In this document: one piece after another, positions 1 to 5,681 of the stretch
How positions within the stretch are numbered: the first letter of the stretch is position 1
Layout: the number at the start of each line of letters is the position of its first letter
Assembly (NCBI GenBank): GCA_019235595.1
Contig: JAFAKI010000379.1
Span: forward strand, 1-12,147
Reading direction: 5' to 3'
Length of the DNA stretch: 12,147 nt
Origin: Mucilaginibacter sp.
GTDB taxonomy: Bacteria > Bacteroidota > Bacteroidia > Sphingobacteriales > Sphingobacteriaceae
Program-made: the position numbers and the translations under genes
The notes under the pieces: generated by a model
Seen by the model: the letters and a program-made list of their open reading frames with translations, nothing else
What the model was told of the DNA's origin: nothing
The model's database searches: none

Positions 1-108
1 CGCTGATAGAAGCGTGGCCCTTGACAGTTTATACGGCTTTGCGCTTTTTGTTGCTTACAAGACGAAAATGAATTAATCTGCTCAAGCAATTACTTCCTCC
101 TCAACTGT
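1..108. other. Left-edge stretch with no supported gene
   Basis: No gene can be supported downstream of the toxin stop codon. Two plus-strand frames are open from the window edge to stops near 69 and 76, giving only 22-24 codons each. One could be the tail of a gene lying to the left, but the residues match nothing I recognise. A minus-strand frame with a possible TTG start after an AGGAGG stretch (about 95-105) also runs off the edge without identifiable content. Confidence 0.4.
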
Positions 109-783
109 CTATCTGCCAACGTGATAACCCCGATCATAATCGTCGCCCAAATCATTTCCTTTTGACCTATCGAATTCTGCTATAGCAGAAATTATGCTGT
201 TTTTCACATCTTCCCAGCGCAGGCGGCGATCCCTAAGTTTCAACGGCACGTCGAAATCAATATCATTATGGTATAGTAAAGATGACCTGGCCATGCTGGA
301 GTTTACATTAGGATACTTCGCACAATAAAAATTGATGATGTTTTCCATCGAGAATTCTTGAAGCAAATAATGAATGTCGATAAAATCTTTAATCCGGTTG
401 CCGCTGTTGACGATGGCATTAACTTTCATCGCCGCAATATCTTCCACAGACATCATTCTGATGCCTTGTTCAATGGCCAGCGGTTTGACTGATGGATATT
501 GATGCGTGATCAAATCAAAATCAACCTGCCCAATATTTCCGCTTACGTAGTTGTCTTTTTGACGTTTGATTTGCGCGTTGTACTGCTTTTGAAGATGGGT
601 GGCAAGTTTTGCCGAATTAAATTCCGACGAATTGAACAAATCGATGTCGATGGACTCCCGATGGCCGAGTTTTAAAGCTAATGCGGTTCCACCGACTAAG
701 TAAAATGTGTTGAACTGCTGATCCCGCATCAGCCGGTTGATCAAATCCAGTGTCCCTGGTTTAACTGTTTCTTTGTGTAACAT
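109..783 (-). CDS. AbiEii/AbiGii-type nucleotidyltransferase toxin
   Basis: This is a probable toxin of a type IV-like abortive-infection toxin-antitoxin pair, a nucleotidyltransferase-fold enzyme of the AbiEii family (formerly DUF1814). The 224 residues match the usual family length. The sequence shows the family's first motif, GGTALAL (31-37), followed by H41-R42, S44 and the acidic pair D46/D48. A further acidic strand lies at D88/D90. The later family motif is also present: D116-x3-M120-K121, then R131-x-K133-D134-F135-x-D137-I138 ending in LL (141-142). Family members transfer nucleotides and block growth or phage spread, but the substrate here is unknown. The gene overlaps the upstream DUF6922 gene by 43 bases, which suggests translational coupling. 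An internal Met19 start (about 729) would remove the overlap, but Met1 fits the family N-terminus better. All catalytic motifs look intact. Confidence 0.88.
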   Translation of the reverse strand: MLHKETVKPGTLDLINRLMRDQQFNTFYLVGGTALALKLGHRESIDIDLFNSSEFNSAKLATHLQKQYNAQIKRQKDNYVSGNIGQVDFDLITHQYPSVKPLAIEQGIRMMSVEDIAAMKVNAIVNSGNRIKDFIDIHYLLQEFSMENIINFYCAKYPNVNSSMARSSLLYHNDIDFDVPLKLRDRRLRWEDVKNSIISAIAEFDRSKGNDLGDDYDRGYHVGR

Positions 784-1241
784 TTGAGCTCTTGTTTGCT
801 CAACTGAAAATATTCACAAACAGCATCGGCGGTAATGTCGGAAAGGTATACGATCTCATTTTTTAAAGCGTAAATGACTTTGTCAATACCGTAAAATCGT
901 ATTAATTCCTTCCATTCCTCCTGATTACCTTTATCCAGCACCCGTTCTATAATGGTTTTATATGCCTTTTGCCAGTTGATCTTTCCATATTCAAAATCCC
1001 AAAACAAAACCTTGGGAAGATTTGGTCTCGCCACGTGCGATAATAAAGGTTGCCGTGCAATTTTAACCTCATCGTTTTCAAACGGGACTTTCTTCTTGGA
1101 TAGATAATTACTGAGCGTGTGATAATTGAATTCAGGGTAGCTGTCACAAAAATTCTTTAAACTGGAAAATACGTCTATGTCCGTTCCGGCAAATCTCTTC
1201 CATTGCACCACGACTACCCGTTTGTTGACTTCATTTATCAT
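741..1241 (-). CDS. DUF6922 protein with HTH-like N-terminus, probable antitoxin partner
   Basis: A 166-residue protein directly upstream of, and overlapping, the AbiEii-type toxin. The C-terminal part from about residue 70 resembles DUF6922, a Bacteroidota family often found next to AbiEii toxins. It shows a LFWDF motif, then IxW, IIERVL and G-x4-W-x2-L-x2-FYG. The N-terminal half (about 25-65) is rich in aromatic and basic residues around an NYLSKKK stretch and looks like a small helix-turn-helix DNA-binding unit, which would suit an autorepressing antitoxin. That reading is inferred from position and composition. The start is fixed by an in-frame TAA 12 bases upstream and by the absence of another Met nearby. 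No Shine-Dalgarno sequence is present, and the best promoter match ends only four bases before the ATG. It is not the classical AbiEi antitoxin, and its antitoxin role is untested. Confidence 0.75.
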   Translation of the reverse strand: MINEVNKRVVVVQWKRFAGTDIDVFSSLKNFCDSYPEFNYHTLSNYLSKKKVPFENDEVKIARQPLLSHVARPNLPKVLFWDFEYGKINWQKAYKTIIERVLDKGNQEEWKELIRFYGIDKVIYALKNEIVYLSDITADAVCEYFQLSKQELKCYTKKQLNQGHWI

Positions 1242-1245
1242 AAGA

Positions 1246-1275
1246 CAAATTTAACCAAAATATAATTGTGCCAAA
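1246..1275 (-). promoter_or_regulatory. Bacteroidota promoter for the DUF6922/toxin pair
   Basis: On the minus strand, TTTG (1275-1272), an 18-base spacer and TAAATTTG (1253-1246) match the Bacteroidota sigma consensus TTTG/TAnnTTTG. The -7 element ends four bases before the ATG at 1241, so transcription would start at or almost at the start codon, giving a leaderless or nearly leaderless mRNA. It lies in the 85-bp gap after the integrase gene, so the pair can be expressed without the integrase. Confidence 0.5.
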
Positions 1276-1326
1276 CATTTATAAATATTTGTCAATTGAT
1301 GGTTAATAATAAAATTGATTAGTTGT

Positions 1327-2544
1327 TCAGATATACTTCTGTTTAAGCACTGCCATGTCCTGGCTGACCTTCATGTCCAGGATCTTCGCATAGTGCTGGG
1401 TAGTACGGATATTCTTATGTCCAAGCATTTTGCTTACGCTTTCGATGGATACACCGTTAGCCAACGTTACGGTTGTTGCGAAGGTGTGCCGGGCGATGTG
1501 ATAAGTCAGTTCTTTAGTGATACCACAGGTATCGGCGATCTCTTTTAAATAGCTGTTCATTTTCTGATTGCTCAATACCGGGAGCAGCAATCCATCATCA
1601 ACGCATTGGGGATGGTCTTCATATTTGTCCATTAGTTCCAGGGCTTTTGGCAATAAAGGCACCCTTGAATCAGTATCGGTTTTCTGCCGGCTGGTATAAA
1701 TCCATTTTTGGCCGTCGATGCCCGGTACGATCTCTGAACGTTTCAATTTTTTTACGTCTGCATAGGCAAGCCCGGTATAGCAACTGAACAGGAAGATGTC
1801 TCTGACCTGCGATACCCGGTCACTAACCAATTTCTTGTTTGCTAATGTTTCGAGCTCTTCGCTATTGAGAAAATCGCGTTTTATCTCCTTTACCTTTGGT
1901 TTGTATTTCACGAACGGGTCTTTATCCAACCAACCATTGGCAATACATATCAGGATGATCTTTTTGAAGTTTTTCAAATATTTAACCGTCGAATTGTTGT
2001 TGCAATTTCTTTCCGATCGGAGGTAAAAATCATAGGACATGATAAATTCATGATCTATGGCGCGTATATCAATATCTGCTACTTGATATTTGAATAACAA
2101 AAATTCTTTAGTGTGCTTAAGACTTATTTCATAACGGTCATGCGTGCCTTTTGAATACTCTTTCCCAATAAGGGCTTCGATTTGCCTATTATGCTCTTTG
2201 AAGATAGGGACAAGCATTCTGTCAGGAACAGTTTCAGTTTTTCCAAGCAACAGGTTTTTGAGGCCAACTGCTGTCTGCGGCAGTTTTCTTTCGATCATAA
2301 CACGGTGCACTTCATACACCTCGTGCTCCAATGTTTTCAGGTAGGTGTTGACCGACCTGACGTCTTCACTGGTGCCGTTCAGTTTCTGACGGTTTGTGCT
2401 CCACTGGTCGGGTTTGACATAGCGTTTAGAGGAGATTTCGATGCGTACCCCATCGATTGTGATGCGCAGGTAGATTGGGGCAAGGCCCTGGGTGTTCATT
2501 TTTGATTTCTTTAAGTAAAAGAGTAGTCCAAAAGATTTGTTCAT
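1327..2544 (-). CDS. Tyrosine recombinase (Bacteroidota-type integrase)
   Basis: A site-specific DNA integrase expected to insert and excise the mobile element that forms the left of the window. The 405 residues follow the standard Bacteroidota layout. An N-terminal arm-binding domain covers about 1-90 (YLRI...VRIEISSKRYV, then W48). A SAM-like core-binding domain follows at about 110-205. The catalytic domain runs from about 215 to the end. Visible catalytic residues are K288, H349-x2-R352 (HIAR), H376 (LGHKN) and the nucleophile Y385 (QHYAKI). The first catalytic arginine, normally in TGLR, is replaced by Ala260 (TGLAYADV). A similar loss is known from the CTnDOT integrase, so the protein need not be inactive. 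The gene starts 250 bp from the 3' end of tRNA-Ser and reads away from it, as expected for a tRNA-targeting island. Confidence 0.93.
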   Translation of the reverse strand: MNKSFGLLFYLKKSKMNTQGLAPIYLRITIDGVRIEISSKRYVKPDQWSTNRQKLNGTSEDVRSVNTYLKTLEHEVYEVHRVMIERKLPQTAVGLKNLLLGKTETVPDRMLVPIFKEHNRQIEALIGKEYSKGTHDRYEISLKHTKEFLLFKYQVADIDIRAIDHEFIMSYDFYLRSERNCNNNSTVKYLKNFKKIILICIANGWLDKDPFVKYKPKVKEIKRDFLNSEELETLANKKLVSDRVSQVRDIFLFSCYTGLAYADVKKLKRSEIVPGIDGQKWIYTSRQKTDTDSRVPLLPKALELMDKYEDHPQCVDDGLLLPVLSNQKMNSYLKEIADTCGITKELTYHIARHTFATTVTLANGVSIESVSKMLGHKNIRTTQHYAKILDMKVSQDMAVLKQKYI

Positions 2545-2557
2545 CGCAAAAGCTTTT

Positions 2558-2635
2558 TAAGTGAATAAAATTAGTTACTTAATACGCTGACGTCAAGATG
2601 TTTACTTATTAAACAGGTTGATATACAGCAACTTA
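2558..2635. repeat. ACTTA direct repeats at exact 27-bp spacing
   Basis: ACTTA occurs at 2577-2581, 2604-2608 and 2631-2635, exactly 27 bp apart, with AT-rich flanks (TTACTTAAT, TTACTTATT, CAACTTATA). An inverted copy, TAAGT, is at 2558-2562. Regularly spaced short repeats beside an integrase gene are typical of arm-type recombinase or excisionase sites. The motif is short and the region AT-rich, so chance is possible. Confidence 0.4.
2566..2596 (-). promoter_or_regulatory. Possible integrase promoter
   Basis: On the minus strand, TTG (2596-2594), a 20-base spacer and TAATTTTA (2573-2566) match the TTG/TAnnTTTG consensus except for the last base. It sits about 22 bases upstream of the integrase ATG. 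An ACTTA repeat (2577-2581) lies between the two elements, so binding there could control the promoter. Confidence 0.35.
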
Positions 2636-2641
2636 TAAGCT

Positions 2642-2694
2642 TTCCGGTGACCCGTTGGTTTTCAACGATCGAGGTCACCAACAGGTCACCGGAA
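2642..2694. repeat. 18-bp near-perfect inverted repeat beside the integrase
   Basis: The left arm (2642-2659) and right arm (2677-2694) pair at 17 of 18 positions, with the outer 11 bases (TTCCGGTGACC/GGTCACCGGAA) perfect and a 17-base loop. A third GGTCACC lies at 2673-2679, so three copies of a GGTSACC heptamer are present. It is GC-rich in an AT-rich gap and has no U-tract, so a protein-binding or recombination site is more likely than a terminator. Confidence 0.7.
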
Positions 2695-2735
2695 GAATGC
2701 GATTTTTTGGTTTATTTTGGTGGTGGCTACAAATG

Positions 2736-2770
2736 AAAAACGCCGTAAATCATTCATTTACAGCGTTTTT
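2736..2770 (-). terminator. Hairpin terminator downstream of tRNA-Ser
   Basis: The arms 2736-2750 and 2756-2770 pair over 15 positions with one mismatch (2744/2762) around a five-base loop. A-runs and T-runs at the outer ends make a Rho-independent terminator that works in either direction. It begins 23 bases past the tRNA 3' end and would stop tRNA transcription before the integrase region. Confidence 0.7.
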
Positions 2771-2793
2771 GGCTTCATTTGAAATATAACTTG

Positions 2794-2880
2794 CGGAGAG
2801 AGAGGGATTCGAACCCCCGGTACCTGTTACAGTACACCTGATTTCGAATCAGGCACATTGAACCGCTCTGACATCTCTCC
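2794..2880 (-). tRNA. tRNA-Ser (anticodon CGA)
   Basis: An 87-base class II tRNA. The acceptor arms GGAGAGA and TCTCTCC pair perfectly (2874-2880 with 2795-2801), and the discriminator base is G (2794). The anticodon stem CCTGA/TCAGG encloses the loop TTCGAAA, giving anticodon CGA (complement at 2844-2846), which reads UCG. A long variable arm with a GTAC/GTAC stem is characteristic of serine tRNAs. The T arm GGGGG-TTCGAAT-CCCTC is intact. CCA is not encoded; CAA follows the discriminator. The 3' end points at the integrase gene, making it the likely insertion target of the element to the left, with an intact tRNA retained. Confidence 0.96.
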
Positions 2881-2900
2881 GTGGTTTTAAATATGGGCTC

Positions 2901-2930
2901 CAAAAATAAATAAAATCCTATTGATAACAA
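2901..2930 (-). promoter_or_regulatory. Promoter of tRNA-Ser
   Basis: On the minus strand, TTG (2930-2928), a 19-base spacer and TATTTTTG (2908-2901) match the Bacteroidota TTG-N19-TAnnTTTG consensus fully. The predicted start lies about 15 bases before the mature tRNA 5' end at 2880. Confidence 0.65.
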
Positions 2931-3011
2931 TCCGGCTTTCTCAAATTATCTTCTGATTAGCCATTTCCTAAACTTCAAATCCGGCGGGTAATTAACTACT
3001 TCAAATTTTTT

Positions 3012-3025
3012 ACGCAAACGTTTGT
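3012..3025. promoter_or_regulatory. LacI/PurR-type operator, distal copy
   Basis: ACGCAAACGTTTGT has a perfect inner palindrome CAAACGTTTG (3015-3024) and closely resembles the LacI-family operator class, of which the E. coli PurR box ACGCAAACGTTTGCGT is an example. Its centre is 184 bp from that of the proximal copy and about 317 bp before the operon start codon. The binding regulator is not in the window. Confidence 0.55.
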
Positions 3026-3196
3026 TTTTGTATTTCGAAAAGGATTTTCGCCCTTGCTTTCAGCAGTTTGATTTTGTATTGCCAGCTGCACAATAGAAAT
3101 TCAGCTCAAAGAGTTGTAAATATTTCAGGTCTCGCTTTGCTGGATTAAACAGGAAGGTTTTTCTTTTTTTAAACCGACAATTTGAAAGTTCTGCAA

Positions 3197-3210
3197 CGCA
3201 AACGTTTGCG
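3197..3210. promoter_or_regulatory. LacI/PurR-type operator, proximal copy
   Basis: CGCAAACGTTTGCG is a perfect 14-bp palindrome, identical to the core of the PurR box and typical of LacI-family regulators, which usually respond to sugars or nucleobases. It lies about 127 bp upstream of the first operon gene. With the distal copy it could support DNA looping, or activation from upstream of the promoter. Confidence 0.65.
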
Positions 3211-3277
3211 CAATCTGATTTTTTTAGTCGGATGCCATAGTTCTTATCTTCAGGAACTGGTAACACAAAATTAATAG

Positions 3278-3312
3278 TTGCTTCCTCCTAAATTATTAAA
3301 TATTTAAATTTG
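3278..3312 (+). promoter_or_regulatory. Tentative promoter of the cytochrome operon
   Basis: TAAATTTG (3305-3312) fits the Bacteroidota -7 element TAnnTTTG. The nearest upstream TTG (3278-3280) is 24 bases away, longer than the usual 19-20, so the -33 element is weak. That would suit a promoter needing an activator. The implied 5' leader is only about 20 bases, with no Shine-Dalgarno sequence. Confidence 0.35.
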
Positions 3313-3336
3313 TTGTTCCCAGTTTAAAACCAATTT

Positions 3337-5679
3337 ATGAATCATAGGATTGCTGATAAGCGTTTTGCTGTCATTTGCGTGGCGATTGCTATTGCCGGAA
3401 CGATCATTAGTCTTAGCGCATGTCATCACGCGTCCGAAAGCTCAGTTGCCGCTGAAGAAATACCTGATCAGGTCAGTTATAATTTTAATATCCGACCTAT
3501 ATTATCCGATAAATGTTTCAAATGTCACGGCCCCGATGCCAATAAGCGTCAGGCTAATCTGAGGCTTGATATACCCGAAAGCGCTTACGCGGCATTAAAG
3601 GACGAACCGGATAAACATGCTCTTGTGCCCGGCGATCCCGGAGCGTCTGAACTTTACCGCAGGATCACCACAAAGGATTCGAGCGACATGATGCCGACGG
3701 TAAAATCAAACCTCAAACCTTTATCGCCATATGAGGTAAAGCTTGTCAAAAAGTGGATACAGCAGGGGGCTAAATACGAGAAACATTGGGCGTTTGTACC
3801 GCCAAAATCTCCGGCAGTACCTGAAGTAGACGATAAATCCTGGCCTAAAAATACCATCGACTATTTCGTGCTGCATAAGCAGGAGCAAAAAGGTTTTACG
3901 CCAAATCCGGAAGCTGACAAGGAGAGATTGCTGAAACGGCTTTGTTTTGACCTGAACGGATTGCCGCCTGATATCGCCCTGATGGACCGCTTCCTGGCCG
4001 ATAAAAGACCCGACGCCTATGAAAAAATGGTAGACGAACTAATGGCACGTCCAGCCTACGGCGAGAAGATGGCGCTGCATTGGCTGGATATTGCCCGATA
4101 TGCCGACTCACATGGTTACCAGGATGATAATTACCGTTCACAGTGGCCATGGCGCGATTGGGTGATACATGCCTACAATGAAAACCTTTCTTACAAAGAT
4201 TTTATTACGTGGCAACTAGCCGGAGATCTGATTCCCAATCACACCAGAGAGCAGTTGCTGGCTACAGGTTTTAACCGCAATCATAAAATTACCGAAGAAG
4301 GGGGTGTTATTCAGGAAGAATACCGCGTGACCTACGTGACTGACCGTACCAACACGTTTGGCAAAGCCCTAATGGGGGTAACGCTGGAATGCGCTCATTG
4401 TCACGATCATAAATACGATCCTTTCTCGCAGAAAGAATATTACCAGATGTTTTCGTTCTTTAATAGCGTTAAGGAGCCAGGTATACAATCAACCGTCGGT
4501 GGGCCTGAAACCTATGCCAAAAGACCAATGATGCAGATCAGTAATGAGGATGCAAAAAGCGTATTGAAGTTTGTAAATAAAATGGATACGGGGAAACTGA
4601 TCGTATCAGTTATGGGTGATAGCGAAGTTTACCGAAAAACATACATTTTAAAACGCGGCAACTATGACTCGCATGGCGATGAGGTATTCCCAGGCACGCC
4701 CACGGCCATTTTGCCTTTCAACAATTCCTATCCCAAAAACAGGCTCGGATTAGCAGATTGGGTTTTTGATGATAAAAACCCGTTAACGGCCAGAGTGTAT
4801 GTCAACCAGATATGGGAAGAATTCTTTGGCAGAGGCATTGTGAAAACATTGGGAGATTTTGGCATGCAAGGCGACCTGCCGTCGAATCCGGAATTGCTTG
4901 ATTGGTTGGCGGTAGATTTCAAAACACATGGTTGGAATATCAAGCGATTGGTAAAACAGATCGTAATGTCGTCGACTTACAGGCAATCAGCAGTGGTTAC
5001 TCCCGATAAATTAAAAAACGATCCTGATAATATCCTGCTTTCGCGCGGACCTCGCAGCCGCCTGCCTGCCGAGTATATCAGGGACATGGTTTTGGCAAGT
5101 AGTGGTTTGTTAAACAAGACTATTGGCGGGCCGAGCGTTAATCCATATCAACCGGCGGGCTTGTGGGAGAGTACCACATCCGGCCGCGGACAATTGGCAA
5201 GTTACAGACAGGTGCACGGACCGAATTTGTACCGGCGCGGAATGTATACACTCATAAAACGTACTTCGCCGCCTGTGGAGATGGCCATTTTTGATGCCAG
5301 CAACCGTGATCAATGTGAAGTACAGCGTATGCGTACCAACACGCCATTACAGGCACTCGAAATGATGAACGATCCAACTATGCTGGAATCCGCAAGAGTA
5401 TTGGCGCAAAAGATGCTACCCGAAAACAGTCAGCCTAAGGATAAGATTTATACCGCTTTCAGAAGGATACTCTGCCGCAAGCCAACTGAAAAGGAGATGA
5501 GCATTTTAACCTCTTATTACCAGGATCAATTGAAATCGATCAACCAAAAAGATGCTGAAAAACTTTTAGCTGTCGGTGAATATCCAATGTCAGCAGATCT
5601 GGATGAAATTAAACTGGCGGCCATGATGAAAGTGATTGATACGATATATAACTTAGAAGAAGCCATTACTAAAACCTGA
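3337..5679 (+). CDS. PSCyt1-DUF1549-DUF1553 lipoprotein cytochrome
   Basis: First gene of a four-gene operon. The 780-residue protein has a basic start, a hydrophobic stretch (10-28) and a lipobox LSAC with Cys29, so it should be an exported lipoprotein. The PSCyt1 domain follows, with heme motif CFKCH (60-64), ending near the family signature HWAFVPP (150-156). DUF1549 (PSCyt2) covers about 172-385 and carries a second CxxCH, CAHCH (352-356), at a spot where the family conserves ECAxCHDHKYDP. DUF1553 (PSD1) runs from about 469 (RLGLADW, NPLTARVYVNQIW) to about 730, with the late signatures FDASNRDQC (652-660) and TNTPLQAL (667-674). Such proteins are numerous in Planctomycetota and Verrucomicrobiota and occur in some Bacteroidota. 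Their reaction is unknown, but up to two c-type hemes imply electron transfer. It lacks the extra carbohydrate-binding insert seen in some larger relatives. The next gene starts two bases after its stop. Confidence 0.92.
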   Translation: MNHRIADKRFAVICVAIAIAGTIISLSACHHASESSVAAEEIPDQVSYNFNIRPILSDKCFKCHGPDANKRQANLRLDIPESAYAALKDEPDKHALVPGDPGASELYRRITTKDSSDMMPTVKSNLKPLSPYEVKLVKKWIQQGAKYEKHWAFVPPKSPAVPEVDDKSWPKNTIDYFVLHKQEQKGFTPNPEADKERLLKRLCFDLNGLPPDIALMDRFLADKRPDAYEKMVDELMARPAYGEKMALHWLDIARYADSHGYQDDNYRSQWPWRDWVIHAYNENLSYKDFITWQLAGDLIPNHTREQLLATGFNRNHKITEEGGVIQEEYRVTYVTDRTNTFGKALMGVTLECAHCHDHKYDPFSQKEYYQMFSFFNSVKEPGIQSTVGGPETYAKRPMMQISNEDAKSVLKFVNKMDTGKLIVSVMGDSEVYRKTYILKRGNYDSHGDEVFPGTPTAILPFNNSYPKNRLGLADWVFDDKNPLTARVYVNQIWEEFFGRGIVKTLGDFGMQGDLPSNPELLDWLAVDFKTHGWNIKRLVKQIVMSSTYRQSAVVTPDKLKNDPDNILLSRGPRSRLPAEYIRDMVLASSGLLNKTIGGPSVNPYQPAGLWESTTSGRGQLASYRQVHGPNLYRRGMYTLIKRTSPPVEMAIFDASNRDQCEVQRMRTNTPLQALEMMNDPTMLESARVLAQKMLPENSQPKDKIYTAFRRILCRKPTEKEMSILTSYYQDQLKSINQKDAEKLLAVGEYPMSADLDEIKLAAMMKVIDTIYNLEEAITKT

Positions 5680-5681
5680 TT

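Larger units (their letters stand above)
2881..3336. other. Gene-free regulatory region between tRNA-Ser and the cytochrome operon
   Basis: This 456-base AT-rich stretch holds the tRNA promoter, two LacI-type palindromes (3012-3025 and 3197-3210), a small perfect hairpin (CGAAAA/TTTTCG, 3036-3050) and a possible promoter near 3305. The only sizeable reading frame, 68 codons on the minus strand (3060-3266), resembles no known protein and runs through the second operator, so I do not call it a gene. The length and the paired operators point to control of the rightward operon. Confidence 0.6.

Noticed and set aside
1..76. Possible C-terminal end of a plus-strand gene entering from the left edge
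   Set aside because: Only 22-24 codons are open in two competing frames and neither shows a recognisable motif.
1327..2544. Integrase as a pseudogene because Arg I is missing
   Set aside because: The frame is intact at full length, the other catalytic residues are present, and a functional Bacteroidota integrase lacking this arginine is known.
3197..3210. Palindrome CGCAAACGTTTGCG as a transcription terminator
   Set aside because: The two halves abut without a loop and there is no following T-run of terminator type, so an operator is the better reading.
3060..3266. 68-codon minus-strand reading frame in the regulatory region
   Set aside because: It has no recognisable domain, its composition looks random, and it runs through a perfect LacI-type operator, so it is better explained as non-coding.
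3896..4150. 84-codon minus-strand reading frame inside the first operon gene
   Set aside because: It is antisense to conserved DUF1549 sequence and has no protein-like features of its own.
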